The translations under genes and the position numbers were made by a program. Of a stretch of DNA of 64,000 nucleotides, positions 35,376-45,200 are shown piece by piece (position 1 is the stretch's first letter; each line of letters starts with the position of its first letter). Under the pieces are notes generated by a model that saw only the letters and a list, made by a program, of their open reading frames with translations, was not told the origin of the DNA and ran no database searches. This DNA is from Nostoc sp. FACHB-110 (GTDB taxonomy: Bacteria > Cyanobacteriota > Cyanobacteriia > Cyanobacteriales > Nostocaceae). The DNA is taken from assembly GCF_014697425.1 (NCBI RefSeq), contig NZ_JACJRU010000018.1, positions 62,001-126,000 on the forward strand, in the 5' to 3' direction.

Positions 35376-36161
35376 ATGCAGCTGATTGACACTCACGTTC
35401 ATCTAAACTTTGATAATTTCCAGCCAGATTTAGCCCAAGTGCGATCGCGGTGGCAAGCAGCAGGAGTGGTACGACTAGTCCATTCTTGTGTTGAACCATC
35501 AGAGTTTTCCAGCATTCAAACAATAGCCCACCAATTTCCTGAACTGAGCTTTGCTGTGGGTCTGCATCCTTTAGATGCCGAAAAATGGCAAAGCGATACA
35601 GCCGAAAAAATCCAATACTTGGCAAGTTCAGAACCAAAAGTGGTAGCAATTGGCGAGATGGGACTGGACTACTACAAAGCCCAAAACCATGAGCAGCAGC
35701 ACATGGTTTTAGAAGCGCAACTAGCAATCGCCGCCCAACTCAATCTCCCAGTAATTATTCACTGTCGGGACGCGGCAAGTGATGTGAGGGAGATACTGCA
35801 AAAATGGCAGGATAAGACAGAGGGAAAAATACGGGGTGTCATGCATTGCTGGGGTGGAACACCAGAAGAAACCCAATGGTTCCTTGACCTGGGTTTTTAT
35901 ATTAGCTTTAGCGGGACTGTGACATTCAAAAACGCTAAAGAGATTCACGCCTCAGCCGCGATGGTAAGTAGCGATCGCATCTTAATTGAAACAGACTGCC
36001 CCTTCCTTGCCCCTGTGCCAAAACGGGGTGAAAAACGCAACGAGCCTGCTTATGTTCGTTATGTAGCGGATAAATTAGCCGAGTTGCGGGGAGAGACAGT
36101 AGAAGCGATCGCCATTCAAACCACGCAAAATGCCTGTAAATTATTTGGATTAGCTGTGTAA
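35376..36161 (+). CDS. TatD family metal-dependent hydrolase/DNase
   Basis: A 261-residue enzyme of normal length for the TatD/YcfH family, which are two-metal phosphodiesterases acting on DNA ends. It has MQLIDTHVHLNFDNF (metal HxH), VGLHPLDAEKW, AIGEMGLDYYK (Glu), QLNLPVIIHCRDA, GVMHCWGG and ILIETDCPFLAP (Asp). All metal ligands are present. It follows rpsT with a 144-base gap filled with short repeats and lies upstream of the rpo block. This rpsT-tatD-rpoB order is familiar in cyanobacteria. Confidence 0.93.
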   Translation: MQLIDTHVHLNFDNFQPDLAQVRSRWQAAGVVRLVHSCVEPSEFSSIQTIAHQFPELSFAVGLHPLDAEKWQSDTAEKIQYLASSEPKVVAIGEMGLDYYKAQNHEQQHMVLEAQLAIAAQLNLPVIIHCRDAASDVREILQKWQDKTEGKIRGVMHCWGGTPEETQWFLDLGFYISFSGTVTFKNAKEIHASAAMVSSDRILIETDCPFLAPVPKRGEKRNEPAYVRYVADKLAELRGETVEAIAIQTTQNACKLFGLAV

Positions 36162-36904
36162 TAGAATAGTAGACTTGTTAGGTAGCCAGGTGTGTTAACA
36201 ACAATAGAACATCAGGAGGATAAAAATATGATAATATTATTCCCTCCAAAACATTTTGCTTGCGTCATAATGATAAAGGAAGAAACCAAAAATTTTTAAG
36301 ATTGACATTGTATCGTTATCAACTTGACCATCCTCCGCTCTCCACACACGGATGCTCTAAACACATGACTAACCTGGGCAACCAAAAATAAACCAAAATT
36401 TTGGCAAAATCTACCCTGCTTTGAACTCAACCTATAGAAAACTGTTAAAAGTAATTGTCTTGTGAGTATAAACCACCAAAATCAAGCCAATCTGATGCAA
36501 ATTTTTCCAATTCAGGCTGATTATCAATATCTTTTTAACTTATCGTCAACGTAGACAGTGTATTTAAAAATACATATTTTTGAGCAGCGTAAACTCCTTG
36601 ACGCACTTTTGGGAGGGGATGTGAGGAAACTAAACCATATGCAGAAATATCTCAACCCTCTGTTGTTGAGATATCAAGCTAAAGACTGGTTTATAACAGC
36701 TATTAGCTGTCTTCAAGGACGCTTACCCCCCTTGGCAAAATTACCCTGTGCAGATTAAAAAAATGTTGCAGGTAACTGCACAAATCAATAGCAGGTGGCA
36801 CAAGGAGTAGTTCCCAAACGGCTACGGACACTGGCTGGTGGAAGTAAGCGTCCCACAGCAATAGTGTCCTCTAAAAGTTTAACCAGGTTGACAAAGGTAG
36901 AGGC
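36162..36904. other. rpoB upstream region with leader hairpin
   Basis: No gene is supported here. A 66-codon frame at 36558-36758 has no ribosome binding site and no family. Close to the start of rpoB, GGACACT (36826-36832) pairs with AGTGTCC (36863-36869), enclosing a possible inner stem, and leaves 35 bases before the ATG. This may be a leader structure in the rpoB mRNA. Promoter boxes cannot be assigned with confidence. Confidence 0.5.
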
Positions 36905-39900
36905 ATGAGCAACGACAAATATATGGAACCCGCCTTTTTGTTGCCCGACTTGATTGAAATCCAGCGATCGAGTTTTCGCTGGTTTTTAGAAGAAGGGCTG
37001 ATAGAAGAACTGAACTCCTTTAGTCCTATTACAGACTATACAGGCAAATTAGAACTGCATTTTTTAGGACATAACTATAAACTTAAGGAGCCGAAGTACA
37101 GCGTAGAAGAAGCAAAACGGCGGGATAGCACCTACGCAGTGCAAATGTATGTCCCCACACGCCTGTTGAACAAAGAAACAGGGGACATTAAAGAACAAGA
37201 AGTATTTATTGGTGATTTGCCGTTAATGACAGATCGCGGCACGTTCATTATTAACGGAGCCGAGCGGGTAATTGTCAACCAAATTGTGCGATCGCCTGGA
37301 GTTTACTACAAATCGGAAATCGATAAAAACGGTCGGCGGACATATTCTGCCAGCCTCATCCCGAACCGGGGTGCATGGCTGAAATTTGAAACAGACCGGA
37401 ACGATTTGGTGTGGGTACGGATTGATAAAACCCGGAAACTCTCAGCGCAAGTACTTCTCAAAGCCTTGGGTTTATCAGATAACGAAATTTTTGATGCCCT
37501 ACGTCACCCAGAATATTTCCAAAAAACCATCGAAAAAGAAGGGCAATTCTCAGAAGAAGAAGCCCTGATGGAGTTGTATCGCAAACTCCGTCCTGGTGAA
37601 CCACCAACCGTATTAGGTGGACAACAACTATTAGACTCTCGCTTCTTCGATCCCAAACGCTATGACTTGGGTCGAGTTGGTCGTTATAAACTCAACAAAA
37701 AACTCCGGTTGTCAGTTCCCGATACCATGCGTGTCCTGACCCCTGGTGATATTTTGTCAGCCGTCGATTACCTGATTAATCTGGAATACGACATCGGTAG
37801 TATAGACGACATCGACCACTTAGGCAATCGCCGAGTCAGAAGCGTGGGCGAATTGCTGCAAAACCAAGTCAGGGTAGGTTTGAACCGCTTAGAGAGGATT
37901 ATTCGGGAACGGATGACCGTATCTGATGCCGAAGTTTTGACACCAGCATCCTTGGTCAACCCCAAACCCTTAGTTGCAGCCATTAAAGAATTCTTTGGTT
38001 CCAGCCAATTAAGTCAGTTCATGGATCAAACTAATCCTTTGGCTGAACTGACACACAAACGCCGACTATCAGCCCTAGGCCCTGGCGGTTTGACCAGAGA
38101 ACGGGCAGGGTTTGCGGTGCGGGATATTCACCCCTCCCACTACGGACGGATCTGCCCCATCGAAACTCCTGAAGGCCCCAACGCGGGTTTGATTGGTTCC
38201 TTGGCTACCCATGCCCGTGTTAACCAGTATGGCTTTTTAGAAACACCATTCCGCCCTGTAGAAAATGCACGAGTCAGATTTGATCTAGCACCCGTGTATA
38301 TGACCGCCGATGAAGAAGACGATCTGCGGGTCGCACCAGGAGACATCCCCGTTGATGAAAATGGCTACATTATTGGGCCACAAGTACCAGTCCGTTACCG
38401 CCAAGAATTCTCTACCACAACCCCAGAGCAGGTAGACTACGTAGCGGTTTCCCCTGTGCAGATTGTCTCGGTAGCGACCAGTATGATTCCCTTCTTGGAA
38501 CATGACGACGCGAACCGGGCGCTGATGGGTTCTAACATGCAACGTCAAGCCGTACCCTTGCTGAAACCAGAACGTCCTTTAGTGGGAACTGGTTTGGAAG
38601 CCCAAGGCGCGAGAGACTCCGGGATGGTGATTGTTTCCCGAACAGACGGAGATGTTACCTATGTAGACGCGACAGAAATTCGTGTACGTCCCAAACCAAA
38701 TTCACCGGAAATTAGATACACCGTTTCTAAATACCAACGCTCTAACCAAGACACCTGTTTAAACCAAAAACCCCTAGTCAGAATGGGTGAGAGGGTAGTA
38801 GCTGGACAAGTACTAGCCGATGGTTCCTCCACAGAAGGTGGGGAATTGGCGCTGGGACAAAACATTGTTGTCGCTTATATGCCCTGGGAAGGCTATAACT
38901 ACGAAGACGCAATTTTGATTTCGGAACGGTTGGTACAAGATGACGTTTACACCTCAATTCACATTGAAAAATATGAAATTGAGGCTCGGCAAACCAAACT
39001 AGGCCCAGAAGAAATCACCAGAGAAATTCCCAACGTTGGGGAAGATGCTTTACGCCAGTTAGACGAACAAGGCATTATCCGCATTGGGGCTTGGGTAGAA
39101 TCAGGCGATATCTTAGTCGGTAAAGTTACACCCAAAGGTGAATCCGACCAACCACCAGAAGAAAAACTCTTACGTGCCATCTTCGGGGAAAAAGCGCGGG
39201 ATGTGCGGGATAACTCCTTGCGTGTACCAAACGGTGAAAAAGGTCGCGTAGTTGACGTGCGCTTGTTCACTCGTGAACAAGGGGATGAACTACCACCGGG
39301 AGCCAACATGGTAGTGCGGGTGTATGTCGCCCAGAAGCGGAAAATCCAAGTCGGAGATAAAATGGCGGGTCGCCACGGTAATAAAGGGATTATTTCGCGG
39401 ATTTTGCCACTGGAAGACATGCCTTACTTACCAGATGGTTCCCCAGTAGACATCGTACTCAACCCCTTGGGCGTACCCAGCCGGATGAACGTCGGACAAG
39501 TATTTGAGTGTCTGTTGGGTTGGGCTGGTCATACCTTGGGCGTGAGATTTAAGATAGTTCCCTTTGATGAAATGTATGGGGAAGAATCATCGCGCCGCAT
39601 TGTGCATGGCAAATTGCAAGAAGCAAGAGACGAAACAGGCAAAGATTGGGTATATAACCCCGATGACCCCGGCAAAATCATGGTGTTTGATGGCCGTACC
39701 GGCGAACCCTTTGATCGACCTGTAACCGTTGGTGTAGCTTATATGCTGAAACTGGTGCATTTGGTCGATGACAAGATTCACGCTCGTTCCACAGGCCCCT
39801 ACTCCTTGGTTACACAGCAACCCCTGGGTGGAAAAGCTCAACAAGGTGGTCAGAGGTTTGGGGAAATGGAAGTGTGGGCGTTGGAAGCCTTTGGTGCAGC

Positions 39901-40204
39901 TTACACCTTACAGGAATTGCTGACAGTGAAATCCGACGATATGCAGGGACGAAATGAAGCCTTAAATGCGATCGTTAAAGGTAAGGCAATTCCCCGACCA
40001 GGTACACCAGAATCCTTTAAGGTGTTGATGCGAGAATTGCAATCCTTGGGGTTAGATATTGCGGTTCATAAAGTAGAAACCCAAGCTGATGGTAGTTCTT
40101 TAGACGTGGAAGTCGATTTAATGGCAGACCAGTCAGCCAGACGTACACCACCACGTCCAACTTACGAATCGCTTTCCCGTGAATCGTTAGACGACGACGA
40201 ATAG
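36905..40204 (+). CDS. rpoB: RNA polymerase beta subunit
   Basis: A 1099-residue subunit forming half of the active-site cleft. It contains EPAFLLPDLIEIQRSSFRWF at the start, the rifampicin-region SQFMDQTNPLAELTHKRRLS, ALGPGGLTRERAGFAVRDIH, PIETPEGPNAGLIGSLA, GDKMAGRHGNKGIISRI and the C-terminal GGKAQQGGQRFGEMEVWALE. The rifampicin-pocket residues look normal. It is shorter than the Escherichia coli protein because lineage-specific inserts are absent, as expected in cyanobacteria. It begins the rpoB-rpoC1-rpoC2 operon, with a 116-base spacer before rpoC1. Confidence 0.99.
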   Translation: MSNDKYMEPAFLLPDLIEIQRSSFRWFLEEGLIEELNSFSPITDYTGKLELHFLGHNYKLKEPKYSVEEAKRRDSTYAVQMYVPTRLLNKETGDIKEQEVFIGDLPLMTDRGTFIINGAERVIVNQIVRSPGVYYKSEIDKNGRRTYSASLIPNRGAWLKFETDRNDLVWVRIDKTRKLSAQVLLKALGLSDNEIFDALRHPEYFQKTIEKEGQFSEEEALMELYRKLRPGEPPTVLGGQQLLDSRFFDPKRYDLGRVGRYKLNKKLRLSVPDTMRVLTPGDILSAVDYLINLEYDIGSIDDIDHLGNRRVRSVGELLQNQVRVGLNRLERIIRERMTVSDAEVLTPASLVNPKPLVAAIKEFFGSSQLSQFMDQTNPLAELTHKRRLSALGPGGLTRERAGFAVRDIHPSHYGRICPIETPEGPNAGLIGSLATHARVNQYGFLETPFRPVENARVRFDLAPVYMTADEEDDLRVAPGDIPVDENGYIIGPQVPVRYRQEFSTTTPEQVDYVAVSPVQIVSVATSMIPFLEHDDANRALMGSNMQRQAVPLLKPERPLVGTGLEAQGARDSGMVIVSRTDGDVTYVDATEIRVRPKPNSPEIRYTVSKYQRSNQDTCLNQKPLVRMGERVVAGQVLADGSSTEGGELALGQNIVVAYMPWEGYNYEDAILISERLVQDDVYTSIHIEKYEIEARQTKLGPEEITREIPNVGEDALRQLDEQGIIRIGAWVESGDILVGKVTPKGESDQPPEEKLLRAIFGEKARDVRDNSLRVPNGEKGRVVDVRLFTREQGDELPPGANMVVRVYVAQKRKIQVGDKMAGRHGNKGIISRILPLEDMPYLPDGSPVDIVLNPLGVPSRMNVGQVFECLLGWAGHTLGVRFKIVPFDEMYGEESSRRIVHGKLQEARDETGKDWVYNPDDPGKIMVFDGRTGEPFDRPVTVGVAYMLKLVHLVDDKIHARSTGPYSLVTQQPLGGKAQQGGQRFGEMEVWALEAFGAAYTLQELLTVKSDDMQGRNEALNAIVKGKAIPRPGTPESFKVLMRELQSLGLDIAVHKVETQADGSSLDVEVDLMADQSARRTPPRPTYESLSRESLDDDE

Positions 40205-40205
40205 A

Positions 40206-40230
40206 GAGTGCTGAGTGCTGAGTGCTGAGT
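40206..40230. repeat. Short tandem heptamer repeat (GAGTGCT) between rpoB and rpoC1
   Basis: Three full GAGTGCT units plus part of a fourth begin two bases after the rpoB stop codon. Degenerate copies on the other strand follow (CTCAGTATTCGCACTCAC). Such heptamer runs are typical of Nostoc and Anabaena spacers. The run will be transcribed in the operon mRNA. Confidence 0.75.
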
Positions 40231-40320
40231 ATTAATCATCTCAGTATTCGCACTCACATCTGAGCAATATTTGGAATTACTTTTAACTGAATACTTTACT
40301 TTTAACTCAACACTTTAAGT

Positions 40321-42198
40321 ATGAGAGCAGCCCAAACTAATCAGTTTGACTACGTAAAAATCGGTTTGGCATCGCCAGAACGCATTCGGCAATGGGGCGA
40401 ACGCACCCTACCCAATGGTCAATTAGTAGGTGAAGTCACCAAACCAGAAACGATTAACTACCGGACTTTAAAGCCAGAGATGGATGGCTTATTTTGTGAG
40501 CGCATCTTTGGCCCGGCAAAAGATTGGGAATGTCACTGTGGTAAGTACAAGAGAGTCCGCCACAGAGGCATTGTTTGTGAACGTTGTGGTGTAGAAGTTA
40601 CCGAGTCTAGAGTGCGCCGCCACCGGATGGGGTATATCAAACTGGCTGCACCTGTAGCTCACGTTTGGTATCTCAAAGGGATACCTAGTTATATTGCTAT
40701 CCTGTTGGATATGCCTTTGCGGGATGTAGAACAAATAGTGTATTTCAACTCTTATGTTGTTCTCAGTCCTGGTAATGCGGAAACTTTAACTTATAAACAA
40801 CTGCTGAGTGAAGACCAGTGGTTGGAAATTGAAGACCAAATCTATAGCGAAGATTCTACCTTACAAGGCGTAGAGGTGGGCATTGGTGCGGAAGCACTGC
40901 TGCGCTTGTTGGCTGATATTAATTTAGAGCAAGAAGCCGAAAGCCTGCGGGAAGAAATTAGCACAGCCAAAGGTCAAAAACGCGCCAAATTAATTAAACG
41001 GCTGCGGGTAATTGACAACTTCATTGCGACTGGTTCTAAACCAGAGTGGATGGTAATGACAGTCATCCCCGTGATTCCGCCAGACTTGCGCCCAATGGTG
41101 CAACTTGATGGTGGACGGTTTGCCACCAGCGACTTGAATGATTTATATAGACGCGTAATTAACCGCAACAACCGTCTGGCACGCCTACAAGAGATTTTGG
41201 CTCCAGAAATTATTGTACGGAACGAAAAGCGGATGCTGCAAGAAGCGGTAGACGCGTTGATTGATAATGGTCGTCGGGGTCGGACGGTAGTTGGTGCTAA
41301 TAACCGACCACTAAAATCTTTGTCTGACATTATTGAAGGTAAACAAGGACGTTTCCGGCAAAACTTGTTGGGTAAACGGGTTGACTACTCTGGACGTTCG
41401 GTAATTGTGGTGGGGCCAAAGCTGAATATTCACCAGTGCGGCTTACCCAGAGAAATGGCAATTGAGCTATTTCAACCGTTTGTCATCAACCGCTTAATTC
41501 GTAGCGGTATGGTGAACAACATCAAAGCGGCGAAAAAGCTGATTTCCCGTTCTGACCCAAGTGTTTGGGATGTCTTAGAAGAAGTAATTGAAGGACACCC
41601 AGTATTACTAAACCGCGCTCCAACACTGCACCGACTAGGTATTCAAGCTTTTGAACCAATTTTGGTAGAAGGGCGAGCAATTCAGCTGCATCCTTTGGTG
41701 TGTCCGGCATTTAACGCGGACTTCGACGGCGACCAAATGGCGGTACACGTACCCCTTTCCTTGGAAAGCCAGGCGGAAGCACGATTGTTAATGTTGGCTT
41801 CTAACAACATTTTGTCGCCTGCTACAGGTAAACCCATTATCACACCTAGCCAAGACATGGTGTTGGGAGCTTACTACTTAACCGCAGAAAATCCCCACGC
41901 AACAAAAGGGGCTGGTAAGTACTTTGCTTCGCTCGAAGACGTAATTATGGCTTTTGAGCAAGAGCAAATCGACTTACACGCCTACATCTACGTGCGGTTT
42001 GATGGTGACGTGGAATCAGACCAACCCGATACAGAACCTTTGGAAGTCACTGAAAACAGTGACGGTAGTCGGACATTGTTATACAAGTTCCGCCGAGTCA
42101 GGCAAGACTCCGAAGGGAATTTGATTTCTCAGTACATACGCACAACTCCTGGCCGCGTCATTTACAACAAGGCAATTCAGGAAGCACTAGTAAGTTAA
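40321..42198 (+). CDS. rpoC1: RNA polymerase gamma subunit (N-terminal half of beta prime)
   Basis: A 625-residue protein. In cyanobacteria and plastids the beta prime subunit is encoded by two genes, and this is the first. The zinc site is CHCGKYKRVRHRGIVCERCG near residue 60-80. The clamp and lid regions follow. The catalytic magnesium loop NADFDGDQMAVH is at about residues 465-476, so the active site is intact. The split is a normal lineage character, not a frameshift. It is cotranscribed with rpoB and rpoC2. Confidence 0.99.
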   Translation: MRAAQTNQFDYVKIGLASPERIRQWGERTLPNGQLVGEVTKPETINYRTLKPEMDGLFCERIFGPAKDWECHCGKYKRVRHRGIVCERCGVEVTESRVRRHRMGYIKLAAPVAHVWYLKGIPSYIAILLDMPLRDVEQIVYFNSYVVLSPGNAETLTYKQLLSEDQWLEIEDQIYSEDSTLQGVEVGIGAEALLRLLADINLEQEAESLREEISTAKGQKRAKLIKRLRVIDNFIATGSKPEWMVMTVIPVIPPDLRPMVQLDGGRFATSDLNDLYRRVINRNNRLARLQEILAPEIIVRNEKRMLQEAVDALIDNGRRGRTVVGANNRPLKSLSDIIEGKQGRFRQNLLGKRVDYSGRSVIVVGPKLNIHQCGLPREMAIELFQPFVINRLIRSGMVNNIKAAKKLISRSDPSVWDVLEEVIEGHPVLLNRAPTLHRLGIQAFEPILVEGRAIQLHPLVCPAFNADFDGDQMAVHVPLSLESQAEARLLMLASNNILSPATGKPIITPSQDMVLGAYYLTAENPHATKGAGKYFASLEDVIMAFEQEQIDLHAYIYVRFDGDVESDQPDTEPLEVTENSDGSRTLLYKFRRVRQDSEGNLISQYIRTTPGRVIYNKAIQEALVS

Positions 42199-42285
42199 AA
42201 GTAAAAAGGCAAAAAGCAAAAGTAAGAATTTTTTTACCTTTTTACTTTTGCCTTTTGACTTCTATTGACTAAGGACTCATGACTA
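42199..42285. repeat. rpoC1-rpoC2 spacer with A/T-rich inverted repeat
   Basis: The spacer holds AAAAAGGCAAAAAGCAAAAG (from 42206) and its near complement ending CTTTTGCCTTTTGACTT (to 42262), giving a long imperfect stem with a T-rich loop. It then runs into TGACTAAGGACTCATGACTA heptamer-like repeats right before the rpoC2 ATG. The stem may influence RNA processing or the relative output of rpoC1 and rpoC2. Confidence 0.55.
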
Positions 42286-45200
42286 ATGACTAACGAAAAG
42301 AAAGTTTTTCGCAATCGCGTAGTTGATAAAGGTCAACTGAGAAATCTCATCTCTTGGGCATTTACGCATTACGGCACGGCGCGAACTGCTGTCATGGCAG
42401 ATAAGTTGAAAGATTTAGGTTTCCGTTATGCTACCAGAGCCGGGGTTTCTATTAGTGTCGATGACTTGATGGTTCCACCAAGTAAGCGCAGTCTTTTGGA
42501 AGCAGCCGAAGAAGAAATTCGGGCTACTGAAGCTCGTTATCAACGTGGTGAAATTACTGAAGTTGAACGTTTCCAAAAAGTAATTGATACTTGGAACGGT
42601 ACTAGTGAAGCTCTGAAAGATGAGGTAGTTATCCACTTTAAGCAAACCAATCCCCTCAACTCTGTATATATGATGGCGTTCTCTGGGGCGCGGGGTAATA
42701 TTTCCCAAGTCCGTCAGTTGGTGGGAATGCGGGGATTGATGGCAGATCCACAAGGGGAAATTATTGACTTACCAATTAAAACTAATTTCCGCGAAGGGTT
42801 GACTGTCACAGAATATATTATTTCGTCTTACGGTGCGCGGAAAGGCTTGGTAGATACGGCACTGCGGACGGCTGACTCTGGTTATTTGACTCGCCGTCTG
42901 GTGGACGTTTCTCAGGATGTGATCATTCGGGAATTTGATTGTGGTACTACCAGAGGTATTCCCATAAAATCCATGACTGAAGGTAGCAAAACCTTGATCC
43001 CTCTGGCGACTCGCTTGATGGGACGGGTGATTGCTGAGGATGTAGTTCATCCGACTACTGGCGAAATTATTGCACCTCGGAATACTCCGGTTTCTGATGA
43101 CTTGGCCAAAGAAATTCAAAAATCTGGGGTGAAAGAGGTGGTGGTGCGATCGCCTCTTACCTGTGAAGCTGCTCGTTCTGTGTGTCAACATTGTTACGGC
43201 TGGAGTTTGGCACATGCCAAGATGGTAGACCTGGGCGAAGCCGTCGGGATCATTGCAGCCCAAAGTATTGGTGAACCTGGTACTCAGCTGACCATGCGGA
43301 CATTCCACACAGGTGGGGTATTCACTGGGGAAGTTGCGCAACAAGTACGCTCGAAAATTGCTGGGACAGTCAAGATTCCCCGGAAGTTGCGGACAAGACC
43401 CTACCGTACCCGCCACGGTGAAGATGCTTTGTATGTAGAAGCTAACGGCATCTTGATTTTAGAACCCAAAAAAGAAGGTAGCGAAACCCCCGTTAACCAA
43501 GAAATTCAAGTTACCCAAGGTTCCACACTATACATCACTGACGGTCAACAGGTAAAACAAGGTCAGTTATTGGCAGAAGTCGCCATTGGGGGACGGACAA
43601 CTCGCGCCAACACTGAAAAAGCGGTGAAAGATGTGGCCTCTGACTTGGCAGGGGAAGTCAAATTTGCCGATGTGGTAGCGGAACAAAAAACCGACCGTCA
43701 AGGTAACACCACAACCACAGCCGCTAGAGGCGGTTTGATTTGGATTTTATCTGGGGAAGTTTATAACTTGCCCCCTGGTGCAGAATTGGTGGTAAATAAT
43801 CGCGATCGCATCGATACTAACGGTGTGTTAGCAGAAACCAAACTCACCAGTCAGCATGGTGGTGTGGTGCGTTTACCCGAAGCTTCCCCTGGTAAGAGTA
43901 CCAGAGAAATTGAAATCATCACCGCTTCGGTAGTGCTAGACCAAGCAGCTGTTACCGTTAACAGTTCTCAAGGACGGAACAACTATCTGATCACCACTGG
44001 GAACAACCAGGAATTTAACCTGCGGGCTACCCCAGGCACAAAAGTGCAAAATGGTCAAGTAGTTGCGGAATTAATTGATGACCGCTATCGCACAACCACT
44101 GGCGGCTTTTTGAAATTCGCTGGCTTAGAAGTCCAGAAGAAAGGCAAAGCCAAGCAAGGGTACGAAGTGGTGCAGGGAGGCACAATGTTGTGGATTCCCG
44201 AAGAAACCCACGAAGTCAATAAAGATATCTCCTTACTGCTAGTAGAAGATGGTCAGTTTGTCGAAGCTGGCTCTGAAGTAGTGAAAGATATCTTCTGCCA
44301 AAATAGTGGTGTAGTCGAAGTCACACAGAAAAACGACATTCTGCGAGAAGTGGTAATCAAACCCGGCGAACTGCTGATGGTAGATGATCCTGAAGCAGTC
44401 ATCGGCAGAGACAACACCTTTGTCCAGCCTGGAGAAGAATTATTAGGACAAACTGTAACCGAATTGCGTTACATCCAGTACGTAGAATCTCCCGAAGGCC
44501 CGGCATTGTTGAGCCGTCCTGTAGTAGAGTTCGCTGTACCTAATACCCCCGATGTACCTTCAACGACATCAGTGAGCCAGCAAACCGGACGTTCAATTCA
44601 ATTGCGCGCCGTACAGCGCCTACCTTACAAAGATTCGGAACGCGTCAAATCGGTAGAAGGTGTAGAGCTACTGCGGACTCAGCTAGTTTTAGAAATTGAA
44701 CAAGAAGGCGAACAAGACCACAATGCTTCTCCCTTAGCAGCTGATATTGAATTGATTCCTGATGCAGAAGATTCAGAAATTCAACGCTTGCAGCTGGTGA
44801 TTTTGGAATCATTAGTGATTCGTCGTGACATTGTTGCTGATGCTACCCAAGGTAGTACTCAGACAAGTCTAGAAGTTCAAGATGGACAAACCATCGCTCC
44901 TGGTGCTGTAGTTGCACGTACCCAAATCTTGTGTAAAGAAGGTGGAATTGTCCGGGGTGTCCAAAAAGGCACAGAAACAGTACGCCGTTGCTTAGTACTG
45001 CGCCACAGTGACATGATTTCTATGCCTTCAGCTACCAAACCTAAAGTAAAAGTTGGGGATTTGCTAGTAGAAGGTGCGGAAATTACTCCGGGAGTATTTG
45101 CAGAAGAATCTGGGGAAGTTGTAGAAGTGAAAAATGCTGCGCCCGCAGCTGCTGGTGATGAATCAGCCTTGAGTACCCAGAATTATACTGTGACTTTGCG

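Noticed and set aside
36558..36758. 66-codon frame upstream of rpoB
   Set aside because: No ribosome binding site and no coding character; lies in the probable rpoB leader.
38959..39420. 153-codon antisense frame in rpoB
   Set aside because: Opposite strand of a highly conserved coding region; Ser/Pro/Arg-rich shadow translation.
42769..43416. 215-codon antisense frame in rpoC2
   Set aside because: Shadow of rpoC2; no start signals, composition is that of a reversed coding strand.
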